From Muribaculaceae bacterium (GTDB taxonomy: Bacteria > Bacteroidota > Bacteroidia > Bacteroidales > Muribaculaceae), in assembly GCA_009775355.1 (NCBI GenBank), contig VSPN01000041.1, positions 1 through 24,884 of the forward strand: a DNA stretch of 24,884 nt. The letters are read 5' to 3'. The position numbers and the translations under genes were made by a program. The notes beneath the pieces were generated by a model. That model searched no databases and had not been told where the DNA came from. It was given only the letters and a program-made list of their open reading frames with translations. How positions within the stretch are numbered: the stretch's first letter is position 1; every line of letters begins with the position of its first letter. Shown here piece after piece: positions 1 to 7,090 of this stretch.

Positions 1-127
1 CCCTTTGCTGAATGCGCTGTATTTTTATTATTTTACTGTATTATTAACATCTTGAAATAAGTTTGAACAACTTCATTAAGCGGGTTGCGTGTCTTGATTG
101 TCTGTCGGGTGGATGTATGTCCCGGAT
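1..127. other. AT-rich intergenic stretch downstream of kdsC
   Basis: No gene was recognised here; open frames running through it on the plus strand are out-of-phase readings of kdsC. A TAAGTTTG octamer at 58-65 resembles a plus-strand -7 box, but no plausible gene follows it. A 7-bp inverted repeat (106-112 and 131-137) spans the kdsC stop codon, with an 18-nt loop and no T-run, so it is a poor terminator. Confidence 0.4.
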
Positions 128-652
128 CTACCACCCGAACGCCTTCTCGTCTTTGAGCCATTCGCGGTTGGCTCTGAGCACTTGTTCGATCAGATCACGG
201 GCGCATCCGTGGCCTCCGTCGGCATTCGATATATATATGGCGCATTCCCTTGCCTCATGGCATGCGTCTTTGGGCGCGCAGGGAAGACCAGCCGTGCGCA
301 TGCACTTCAGATCGGGTATGTCATCGCCCATATATGCCACTTCCGAGGGATCGAGGCCTTTTGACTCTATCCAGTTCTCGAATATGCCGATCTTGTGGGA
401 GGCTCCAAGAAATATATCCTTTATCCCCAGAGCCTCGTACCGGAATCTTACTGACTCTGTGCGGCCTCCGGTTATTATGGCTATGTGATATCCGAGTTTT
501 GCGGCAAGCTGAAGAGCATAGCCATCTTTGATGTTGACCATACGTATGGGTTCACCTTTGTCTGACATCGGTATTGTCGAAGGGGAAAGCACCCCGTCGA
601 CATCGAATGCGAATGCCCGTATTTTCTTAAGGTCGTAACTGATTCCGCTCAT
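128..652 (-). CDS. kdsC: 3-deoxy-D-manno-octulosonate-8-phosphate phosphatase (KdsC, HAD family)
   Basis: This cytoplasmic enzyme removes phosphate from KDO-8-phosphate to give KDO, the inner-core sugar of lipopolysaccharide. The 174-residue length is normal for KdsC, which is a HAD phosphatase without a large cap domain. Visible motifs are the nucleophile motif FDVDGVL (Asp17 and Asp19), the motif II region IITGG, a lysine in GASHKIG, and the metal-binding MGDDIPDL. The start codon overlaps the stop of the upstream DUF2520 gene as ATGA (649-652), so the two are probably translationally coupled. It is the last gene of a three-gene unit with the ATP-grasp-like and DUF2520 genes. I see no terminator in the 127 bases after it, so the transcript may continue out of the window. 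Confidence 0.93.
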   Translation of the reverse strand: MSGISYDLKKIRAFAFDVDGVLSPSTIPMSDKGEPIRMVNIKDGYALQLAAKLGYHIAIITGGRTESVRFRYEALGIKDIFLGASHKIGIFENWIESKGLDPSEVAYMGDDIPDLKCMRTAGLPCAPKDACHEARECAIYISNADGGHGCARDLIEQVLRANREWLKDEKAFGW

Positions 653-1389
653 ATTTTGTTTCGATTATGTCTGTTGTCATCTGTTCTTATGATCGATAAG
701 GTAAGAAGCCTGTAGATCTCTTTCAGTTCCTGCTTGCCGTTGAGACGCTCCATATGGGCTTCTATTGTTTTCAGGTCGTGTCGTGCCGCCGGACCGGTCT
801 GGACATCCAAAGGACTCGCAGTCTGTATCTTTCTTGTTGTCTCCCTGATCAAGGGCTTGAGGGCGTCGAACGGCAGATCTTTCTCCGAAAGATAACCGGA
901 GGCGAGTGCCCACAGGTGATTCACGAAGTTGCAGCTGAGAACGGATGCCACATGAAGATCGCGTCTCTTTTCCGAGTCGGCGGAATACACAGAGGGGCTG
1001 ACGAGGCGAGCCGCTTCGCACAGAATGTCGTGAGTGTGACTGTCGCACCCTTCAATGAAAAAAGGAATGTCGGCGTAATCAAGACTGACATTTTTTGAAA
1101 ATGTCTGCAGCGGATAAAACACTCCTGTCAAATTGTGGATGCCGCTTATGGCATTAAGCGGTGTGGAACCCGATGTGTGGGCGAGTATTGCCTGAGACGG
1201 GATGTGAGTGGCGACCTGTGACGCCACATCGGCGATCGCATCGTCAGCCACACTTATCAGGTATATGTCAGAGCCTTTACGCAGCCCTTCGAGAGTGCGC
1301 GATGATACTGAAGCTACATCGGCGGCATCTTTAAGAGCTGTGGCCAGATGTGTGCCGACATTACCTTTTCCGATTATGTCTATTTTCAT
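649..1389 (-). CDS. Rossmann-fold DUF2520 protein
   Basis: A 246-residue protein starting MKIDIIGKGNVGTHLATAL, a classical glycine-rich dinucleotide-binding loop (GxGxxG) at the extreme N-terminus. A helical C-terminal half around HVASVLSCNFVNHLWALA matches the DUF2520 partner domain. The architecture resembles NADP-dependent oxidoreductases such as ketopantoate reductase, but no substrate is established. The frame stays open for 20 more codons upstream, but those lie inside the preceding gene. I chose the ATG at 1389 because the nucleotide-binding strand begins there and because it forms a TAATG stop-start overlap with that gene. It also overlaps kdsC by 4 bp. Pairing with kdsC is, from memory, common in Bacteroidetes; a role in KDO metabolism would be inference only. 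Confidence 0.85.
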   Translation of the reverse strand: MKIDIIGKGNVGTHLATALKDAADVASVSSRTLEGLRKGSDIYLISVADDAIADVASQVATHIPSQAILAHTSGSTPLNAISGIHNLTGVFYPLQTFSKNVSLDYADIPFFIEGCDSHTHDILCEAARLVSPSVYSADSEKRRDLHVASVLSCNFVNHLWALASGYLSEKDLPFDALKPLIRETTRKIQTASPLDVQTGPAARHDLKTIEAHMERLNGKQELKEIYRLLTLSIIRTDDNRHNRNKI

Positions 1390-2375
1390 TATATGCTTCT
1401 TTTGAGGTTGGCCATGCCCATCGTATGGCGCAGGTTGATCTCCACGCAAGGGTGGACGGCTCCGGATCCGGTCACAAGCATGTCTATTCCAAGAGGCCCT
1501 GAGTAGAACGGAGCAATCAGTTTCTCCAAGACCGATTTCTGTTTTTCAGTAATTGCCGGATTCCACTTTGGGGTGGCGGATTTTATCAAGTCAAGCAGAC
1601 TGTCTTGCGTTCCGGTTGTGTTCGACTGATATTTTCCTCTTCTTGAGACATTGAAAACGGAATAGCCAAGGAAACTTGCCTCACCATCGCGACATTGCCA
1701 TTCTGTCGCAAAGTCAAGTCTGCGGATATACGCCCTTTCCATCATGACGGATCCCTGCTTCCTTATAATCCCTCTTATCCATGGCTCCACATGTTTTTCC
1801 TCGAGGTCGTCGGTCAGAAGAATTCCCCTGCCCGAGCTGCTCCAGGGAGCTTTGAAATAGAGCCTGCGTTCCGAACGGAATGAGGATACTCCTCGCGCCG
1901 TGCTGTTGACTTCTTCAGGAATCCTGATATCTGGGTCAAGCATATCCTCCATCTCTTTGAGAAATGCGATGGTTGTGCGGCGATGGGAGAGTTCGCGCAG
2001 CTTCGAGAGATCGGCCTCCGAGGGTATTCCTGAAATCTTGCCGTCAGATATTTCGATCAACCAGTTGCGGATCTGTCTGTTCCATCCCCAGGGTAGAGGT
2101 TGTAGAGACGATATCGAATCCGGATTCCCGGCAATTTCACCGGGTGTGAGGATTGTGATGGACTTTGCAGTCGCGAGATGATTATATTTCAGATTCTCTA
2201 CAGAATCCGCAGGTTCGTCCATTAGCAGTATGGTGTCTCCTGTATCCGCATATAGAGCTGGGAGCAGGGCATTCTCTTTTCGCAATGCGATGATACGCGC
2301 CGGTGCCGTATAGTAAGCGGAGTCGGCCGCCAGTGCGTAGTCAGTATCCGGATTGAATATATGGAGACTTGCCAT
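1389..2375 (-). CDS. Uncharacterised protein with ATP-grasp-like C-terminal half
   Basis: A 328-residue protein of unknown function. The N-terminus begins MASLHIFNPDTDYALA, a motif I associate with a conserved uncharacterised Bacteroidetes family. The C-terminal half carries features of an ATP-grasp fold: a lysine and glycine-rich loop (YFKAPWSSSGRGIL), an acidic segment VMMERAY, and a closing block with GIDMLV and then EINLRHTMG. In known ATP-grasp enzymes the Glu and Asn of such a block bind metal and ATP. I infer an ATP-dependent ligase or kinase; the substrate cannot be guessed. The frame is open up to 2447, but that would place the upstream terminator inside the coding region, so the ATG at 2375 is preferred. 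The stop overlaps the next start as TAATG. Confidence 0.7.
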   Translation of the reverse strand: MASLHIFNPDTDYALAADSAYYTAPARIIALRKENALLPALYADTGDTILLMDEPADSVENLKYNHLATAKSITILTPGEIAGNPDSISSLQPLPWGWNRQIRNWLIEISDGKISGIPSEADLSKLRELSHRRTTIAFLKEMEDMLDPDIRIPEEVNSTARGVSSFRSERRLYFKAPWSSSGRGILLTDDLEEKHVEPWIRGIIRKQGSVMMERAYIRRLDFATEWQCRDGEASFLGYSVFNVSRRGKYQSNTTGTQDSLLDLIKSATPKWNPAITEKQKSVLEKLIAPFYSGPLGIDMLVTGSGAVHPCVEINLRHTMGMANLKRSI

Positions 2376-2401
2376 TATCTCGGTTGGTGAAACGGTTGTA
2401 G

Positions 2402-2436
2402 CAAAAACAAAAGCCGCAGAATCAAGTTTCCGCGGC
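2402..2436 (-). terminator. Intrinsic terminator after rpoZ
   Basis: On the minus strand a GC-rich 9-bp stem (2428-2436 with 2413-2421, one G-T wobble) closes a 6-base loop and is followed by TTTTGTTTTTG. It lies between the rpoZ stop and the ATP-grasp-like gene. It should end the bamD-rpoZ transcript, and it argues against any start for the next gene upstream of it. Confidence 0.8.
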
Positions 2437-2471
2437 ATATCTGTCATTGAGTCCGGGGAATCCTCGGAACA

Positions 2472-2807
2472 TCAGTTGTCGAGCTGATCTCTTTCTTTGA
2501 GAGGATTGGAGAAATAGAGCTTGTGCTCCAGATACTCCTGTGTCGCAATCAGAGTAGGCTTCGGGAGTTTCTCATAGAATCTCGAGATCTCTATCTGCTC
2601 CCTGTTTTCAGACACTTCTTCCAGATTGTCGGTCGATGCGAACTCCTGAAGCTTCTTCTCAAGTTCCTTTTTAAGTTCTGAAGAAATCTGGTTGGCTCTC
2701 TTGCCGATGATGCATACGGTCTCATATACGTTCCCCGTCTGATCTGCCATAGCGATCATGTCGCGGGTCACAGTGTTGAGCGGTGCATTTGTCTTCTTAT
2801 AATCCAT
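2472..2807 (-). CDS. rpoZ: DNA-directed RNA polymerase omega subunit (Bacteroidetes type)
   Basis: A 111-residue acidic protein of the Rpb6/omega fold, which helps assemble and stabilise the beta-prime subunit of RNA polymerase. The N-terminal part contains the omega-like helix region TRDMIAMADQTGNVYETVCIIGKRA, in which the small-residue and IGKRA segments are characteristic. A Bacteroidetes-specific C-terminal extension follows (around KPTLIATQEYLEHKLYFSNP). The ATG at 2807 is the only sensible start. The gene lies 59 bp downstream of bamD on the same strand, a linkage I recall as typical of Bacteroidetes. It is followed by a good intrinsic terminator. The bamD promoter probably drives both genes. 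Confidence 0.85.
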   Translation of the reverse strand: MDYKKTNAPLNTVTRDMIAMADQTGNVYETVCIIGKRANQISSELKKELEKKLQEFASTDNLEEVSENREQIEISRFYEKLPKPTLIATQEYLEHKLYFSNPLKERDQLDN

Positions 2808-2866
2808 AAGTGCTATTATGATTTATGTGGTTTGCTGATTTGTAACGTATCCGCTGGCTGTTTCGT

Positions 2867-3667
2867 TTATCTGGACGTGTGTTTTTCCGCTATGCGGAAG
2901 ATTGTCTTTGCCTCTTTAAGGTGTTTTGATTCCGGATAGTTGTTGACAAATGAGTAATATTCGTCGACAACGTCTGAATACCTTTCCCCCATCTTTTCGG
3001 AGACACTGTTTTTTGCCTGCTGGTATTTTGACTTGAGGATGAGAAACTCGAACTCCTCGCGATATTTCGAATATGGGTAATCCTTAAGCGCGTTCTGGGC
3101 CACTATCACCGCAGATTCGTAGTTGTTGCCCATGAAGTTGCCGAGATTATAGTAGAGCTGCGCGTTCTGAAGTTCCTTGAGAGTAAGTTTGTCTTGCATC
3201 TCGAAAATGGCCTGCTGTGCTTCCGGCACTTTCTCGCTCTTCGGGTAGCGTTCGAGAAAATTCTGCAGCTCCTCGATTGCCTTGACAGTATATGTCTGGT
3301 CAAGCTGCGGATCCGGAGAGTCAAGATAGAAGCCATAGCCGGAATAATAATGTGAGAGTTCGGCATACTTTCCCTTGGGATACCGCTGGTAATATGTCTT
3401 GAAAAACACATTCGCATTGGTGTAATCCTGATTCTCATAATAAGACATGGCGAGAAGGAAGAGTGCCTCCTCTCCCTTGGCCGTGCCCCGGAGGGGAGTG
3501 TATATGTCGTTGAGCACAGTGGAGGCCTGCACATATTTTTTCTCCTCGTATGCACGCTTGGCGTAATCGAACTTATAGTCCACGTCACGGCTTTTCATGA
3601 CCTTGGTGTATTCTGAACATGAAGCAAGCATGCCCAACAAGGGTAGCATTAACAATAATCTGCGCAT
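2867..3667 (-). CDS. bamD: Outer membrane protein assembly factor BamD (lipoprotein)
   Basis: BamD is a lipid-anchored TPR protein on the periplasmic face of the outer membrane that works with BamA to fold beta-barrel proteins. With the ATG at 3667 the product has 266 residues and starts MRRLLLMLPLLGMLASCSEY, a signal peptide with lipobox LASC and acylated Cys17. Several TPR-like helical repeats follow, with recognisable blocks such as YAKRAYEEKKY, LFLLAMSYYENQDYTNANVFF and FLERYPKSEKVPEAQ. The frame is open for ten more codons (to 3697), but the start at 3667 gives a normal signal peptide. The gene diverges from the PASTA gene and has a -7 box at 3721-3728. Confidence 0.92.
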   Translation of the reverse strand: MRRLLLMLPLLGMLASCSEYTKVMKSRDVDYKFDYAKRAYEEKKYVQASTVLNDIYTPLRGTAKGEEALFLLAMSYYENQDYTNANVFFKTYYQRYPKGKYAELSHYYSGYGFYLDSPDPQLDQTYTVKAIEELQNFLERYPKSEKVPEAQQAIFEMQDKLTLKELQNAQLYYNLGNFMGNNYESAVIVAQNALKDYPYSKYREEFEFLILKSKYQQAKNSVSEKMGERYSDVVDEYYSFVNNYPESKHLKEAKTIFRIAEKHTSR

Positions 3668-3720
3668 AGATTGGGTCTTATGTGTCACGACAGGCATTAA
3701 CCTTGATCCTGTCTGAACTG

Positions 3721-3728
3721 CAAAGTTA
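3721..3728 (-). promoter_or_regulatory. Bacteroidetes-type -7 box for bamD
   Basis: The minus strand reads TAACTTTG, a perfect match to the Bacteroidetes -7 consensus TAnnTTTG, about 55 bases upstream of the chosen bamD start. No clear TTTG -33 element lies at the usual spacing, so the match rests on the -7 box and its position. Confidence 0.6.
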
Positions 3729-3771
3729 GCAAAAAATATCGGAAATGCCTCTAAATCTCGCCAAAATTTGT

Positions 3772-3779
3772 TAACTTTG
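3772..3779 (+). promoter_or_regulatory. Bacteroidetes-type -7 box for the PASTA gene
   Basis: The plus strand reads TAACTTTG, the same octamer as the bamD box on the other strand. Transcription would start near 3785, downstream of the TTG codon at 3768. This is why the GTG at 3801 is taken as the start of the PASTA gene. Confidence 0.6.
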
Positions 3780-3800
3780 GACTCTAAAACCGGAATTACA

Positions 3801-4595
3801 GTGAAAAGTAACCAGACTGACCATTCCTATAGCTGGGGGAGCAAGTTTATCGATCGCCATCCGGTGATGGCCAATTTCGTGATAATCGCGATTATCGCGG
3901 CAATGGGCATATATGCAGCCTATCTTGCCACGGCTCTTTTTACTAAGCATGGCCGCAGCGTTCAGGTGCCGGGAGTGGAGAATCTCTCCTATACCGAAGC
4001 TATAGCCCGACTTCACAGCCGGGGGCTGAAAGTCGATATCCGCGACTCCCTGTACAGGGATGATGTAAGACCCGGATTTGTAATCGAGCAGTTTCCGAAG
4101 TCGAACTCCATGGTCAAGCCGGGACGCAAGATCTTTCTTTATATAAACGCCGTGCACCCCAAGGAGGTGATTCTCGACGATGACAACCATCCCAACGAGC
4201 TTGCGCTCAAGGGGGTGTCTGAAAGAACAGCACTTGCGAAATTCGAGGAACTCGGCTTCCGCAATGTCCGGACCGTGAAAGTGCTCGGTACGACTGACCG
4301 TGTCGTAAAGATTCTTGCAAACGGGAAACCGATACGCAAGATGCAGAAAGTCCCGGTCAATGCGTCGATAGTCATAGAAGTGTCTGACGGCCGTCTGTCG
4401 GATATTCAGGATTCGCTCACTAATCTGGAGTATCTTGACGCATACAGGGAGAGTCAGGTTTCGGGGACATATGATAGTGATCTCGAGTCTTCTTATGATC
4501 CCGATTTTACCCCTGCGTCGGAAGCTGCCGGAAATAACAGCAATCCTACGCCTGCGGAGAAGGAAGAGGAAGAAGAGGGTTCGCAGTATTTCTAA
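3801..4595 (+). CDS. Membrane-anchored PASTA-domain protein
   Basis: A 264-residue inner-membrane protein. It has a short cytoplasmic N-terminus, one transmembrane helix (about residues 23-47, ending before KHGRS), one clear PASTA domain (about 52-117, starting VQVPGVENLSYTEAIARL), a second more divergent one (about 118-195) and an acidic, low-complexity tail ending in a Glu run. PASTA domains in Gram-positive kinases and penicillin-binding proteins sense or bind peptidoglycan; here no kinase or transpeptidase domain is attached. The start is taken as GTG 3801 because the -7 box at 3772-3779 lies downstream of the other candidate, TTG 3768. Only 4 bp separate it from the pseudouridine synthase gene. 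A structural or sensory cell-wall role is inferred. Confidence 0.85.
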   Translation: MKSNQTDHSYSWGSKFIDRHPVMANFVIIAIIAAMGIYAAYLATALFTKHGRSVQVPGVENLSYTEAIARLHSRGLKVDIRDSLYRDDVRPGFVIEQFPKSNSMVKPGRKIFLYINAVHPKEVILDDDNHPNELALKGVSERTALAKFEELGFRNVRTVKVLGTTDRVVKILANGKPIRKMQKVPVNASIVIEVSDGRLSDIQDSLTNLEYLDAYRESQVSGTYDSDLESSYDPDFTPASEAAGNNSNPTPAEKEEEEEGSQYF

Positions 4596-4599
4596 ATTA

Positions 4600-5733
4600 A
4601 TGAAACCTTACATGTCTGAAGAAATTCAGGACTGTGCCGGGATGCCGGCTTTGACAACTGATTCCGATTCACAATCGGAAAACACAGTCCCCACATATGT
4701 GCTCGACGACGGCAGGGAACTCTATGAACATTTCCGTTTTGTCGCTGACAAGGGTCAGCAGTTGCTGAGAGTAGACAAATTTCTTGTGGAGCGCATGGAG
4801 AAAACCTCGCGCAACAGGATACAGCAGGCGGCTGACGCGGAGTGCATCATTGTAAACGGCCGACCGGTCAAATCAAGCTATAAAGTCAAGCCTGGCGATG
4901 TGATCAGCATTGTCATGGATCGTCCGCGATATGACTTCGAGATTATCGCGGAAGATATACCCCTTGATATAGTTTATGAAGATGATTTTCTTCTCGTGGT
5001 CAACAAGCCGCCCGGGCTCGTAGTGCATCCCGGACACGGCAACTATTCCGGGACGCTTGTCAACGCCCTTGCTTTCCATTTCAAGGATGATCCGGAATAT
5101 GATGTCAGCGATCCGCGTCTCGGTCTTGTGCACAGAATCGACAAGGATACATCTGGACTTCTGGTGGTCGCCAAGACTCCGGAAGCGAAGACAATGCTAG
5201 GCAAGCAGTTTTTCGATAAGACTACCCGCCGCGAATATGTGGCTCTCGTATGGGGGGACTTTGATTCAGATTCCGGTACGATAACCGGCAATATAGGGCG
5301 CAATCCCCGTAATAAGCTCCAGATGGCCGTGATGCAGGATCCTGCCATGGGTAAGCATGCAGTCACGCATTACACAGTGCTTGAACGGTTCGGGTATGTT
5401 ACGGTGGTGAAGTGTGTGCTTGAGACCGGACGGACCCATCAGATACGAGTGCACATGCTTCATACCGGGCATCCGCTTTTCAACGATGCCCGATACGGCG
5501 GAGACCGTATACTCAAAGGTAATACTTCGTCATCTTACCGCCGTTTTATCGAGAATTGCTTTGAGCTCTGCCCAAGGCAGGCTCTTCATGCGCGTACGCT
5601 CGGATTCGTGCATCCGGACACCGGCAAGGAAATGTTTTTTGAAGCACCTGTGCCTGATGACATGCAGGCTTTGTTTGCCAAATGGAGAGCGTTGCCTGAG
5701 CGGACATCAGGTCGGAGTGCTGACAATTCCTGA
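4600..5733 (+). CDS. rluD: RluA/RluD-family 23S rRNA pseudouridine synthase
   Basis: This enzyme isomerises uridines in RNA, most likely 23S rRNA helix 69 if it is a true RluD orthologue. The 377-residue product has a roughly 50-residue variable leader, an S4 RNA-binding domain (about 55-103), and the synthase domain with the catalytic motif HRIDKDTSGLLVVAK, whose Asp181 is the nucleophile. The RTHQIRVHM block and the conserved ARYGG segment are also present. An open frame extends upstream into the PASTA gene, but the ATG at 4600 lies just after that gene's stop and is preferred; ATG 4612 is an alternative. It is probably co-transcribed with the PASTA gene. Assignment to RluD rather than a paralogue rests on the S4 domain and synteny. 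Confidence 0.88.
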   Translation: MKPYMSEEIQDCAGMPALTTDSDSQSENTVPTYVLDDGRELYEHFRFVADKGQQLLRVDKFLVERMEKTSRNRIQQAADAECIIVNGRPVKSSYKVKPGDVISIVMDRPRYDFEIIAEDIPLDIVYEDDFLLVVNKPPGLVVHPGHGNYSGTLVNALAFHFKDDPEYDVSDPRLGLVHRIDKDTSGLLVVAKTPEAKTMLGKQFFDKTTRREYVALVWGDFDSDSGTITGNIGRNPRNKLQMAVMQDPAMGKHAVTHYTVLERFGYVTVVKCVLETGRTHQIRVHMLHTGHPLFNDARYGGDRILKGNTSSSYRRFIENCFELCPRQALHARTLGFVHPDTGKEMFFEAPVPDDMQALFAKWRALPERTSGRSADNS

Positions 5734-5881
5734 TGCTCCGCGTGTGGTCTCACGCAGTCAATGCCGAATATGATTTTATTGAAACAGACAACAGAACCGG
5801 ATCTGACACGTTATTTCAACGGGGGTCTTTCGGAAGGAGGACTCCGGTCAGCACGTGCAAAGTTGAACATACATCTTATTT
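5734..5881 (+). other. Intergenic gap between rluD and the acyltransferase
   Basis: 148 bases with no recognisable gene, no clear hairpin followed by a T-run and no TAnnTTTG box on the plus strand. From memory, some Bacteroides genomes carry a D-Ala-D-Ala ligase gene (ddl) at this position. I see no remnant of one here. Confidence 0.4.
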
Positions 5882-7057
5882 ATGAGTGCCCAGGAATTAG
5901 ACTACAGTGATATAGCCCCATATGACGACGAGATCTTCCACTCCAAGATGGAGGCTCTGGTCAAGGATCCCGGATTTCTGCATGCTGTGAATTACACCAT
6001 GCCTAAAAATGATGTGCCTGCTCTGATAGAGGATCTGCTGAAGATCGACAACAAGTATGACTTCCAGCATCAGGTGATGTTTCCGTTTCTTGAGATGCTT
6101 GCAAAGACAACAACTGCCGGCATAAGTCTGGGAGGCGTAAAATATTATAATCCGGCGTTGAACTATGTGTTCATAACCAATCACCGTGACATTGTGCTTG
6201 ACGCGTCGTTTCTGAATCTTGCTTTCATGAGAAGAAACATTCCCACATCGGAAGTCGCCATCGGTAACAATCTTCTCGTGTTTGACTGGATCACTGATCT
6301 CGTCAGGCTTAACAAGTCGTTTATTGTCAAAAGGAACACAGGATTGCGAGAAGGCCTCCTCGCCGCGAAAAAACTGTCAGCATATATCCATCATGCCATT
6401 CTTGACAAGAATGAGTCCGTATGGATAGCGCAGAGAGAGGGCAGAGCAAAGGACAGTTCGGACCGCACGCAGGAATCGCTTGTCAAGATGCTTGCTCTCG
6501 GTGGCGAGGGCTCATTTGTAGACAGACTCAAGGAAATCAACCTTATGCCTGTCTCCATTTCTTATGAATTCGATCCCAACGATTATCTGAAAGCAAAGGA
6601 GTTCCTGATGAAGCGTCGCAATCCTGATTTCAAGAAGTCGCAGCGAGACGATCTCTTCAGTATGGAGACCGGACTGCTTCAGTTCAAGGGGAAGGTGCAT
6701 TTTCAGCTCACTCCGCGCATCAATACAAAACTTGACCAGATAGGGGAGTTCTCCGACAATAATACATCTGCAAAGTATGTGGGATGTCTCATAGACCAGG
6801 CAATACACCGAAGTTACGAGATATTCCCGATAAACTACATCGCGTTCGACATGCTTCACCACACGGACAGGTTTGCCGGCAAGTACACATGTGAGCAACG
6901 TAAGGAAACGGAACACTATTTCAATTCCCAGCTTGATAAGGTCGATGTGGAGGATGTCTCAAACAAAGAAAGAGACTTCATGATGGAAATGATGCTTGTC
7001 ATGTATGCCAACCCTCTAAAAAACAAACTCAAAACAATTCTGGGCGGAATGGAGTGA
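5882..7057 (+). CDS. 1-acyl-glycerol-3-phosphate / glycerol-3-phosphate acyltransferase family protein
   Basis: A 391-residue soluble or peripheral protein of the PlsB/PlsC acyltransferase superfamily, which transfers fatty acyl groups to glycerol phosphates in phospholipid synthesis. The block I motif is ITNHRDIVLDASFLN, with the catalytic His101. The block III-like motif is QREGRAKDSSDRTQESL. The His and the following Asp are separated by five residues (His101, Asp107), not the usual four; the nearer Asp103 may play that part. No transmembrane helix is seen. The length resembles PlsB-type catalytic domains more than the roughly 240-residue PlsC. The next gene, a membrane phosphoesterase, follows 33 bp later and is probably in the same transcript. 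The exact acyl acceptor is unknown. Confidence 0.82.
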   Translation: MSAQELDYSDIAPYDDEIFHSKMEALVKDPGFLHAVNYTMPKNDVPALIEDLLKIDNKYDFQHQVMFPFLEMLAKTTTAGISLGGVKYYNPALNYVFITNHRDIVLDASFLNLAFMRRNIPTSEVAIGNNLLVFDWITDLVRLNKSFIVKRNTGLREGLLAAKKLSAYIHHAILDKNESVWIAQREGRAKDSSDRTQESLVKMLALGGEGSFVDRLKEINLMPVSISYEFDPNDYLKAKEFLMKRRNPDFKKSQRDDLFSMETGLLQFKGKVHFQLTPRINTKLDQIGEFSDNNTSAKYVGCLIDQAIHRSYEIFPINYIAFDMLHHTDRFAGKYTCEQRKETEHYFNSQLDKVDVEDVSNKERDFMMEMMLVMYANPLKNKLKTILGGME

Positions 7058-7090
7058 TTCCCGAATGCCCAGACAGTTCACCGCAAGACA

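Noticed and set aside
58..65. TAAGTTTG, a -7-like box on the plus strand at the left edge
   Set aside because: It has no -33 element, and the only plus-strand frames downstream are shadows of kdsC, so a chance match in AT-rich sequence is more likely.
106..137. 7-bp inverted repeat across the kdsC stop as a terminator
   Set aside because: The loop is 18 bases and no T-run follows on the minus strand.
63..488. Plus-strand open frame of 141 codons opposite kdsC
   Set aside because: Its translation has no family resemblance and lies antisense to a clear KdsC; many similar long antisense frames occur opposite real genes here.
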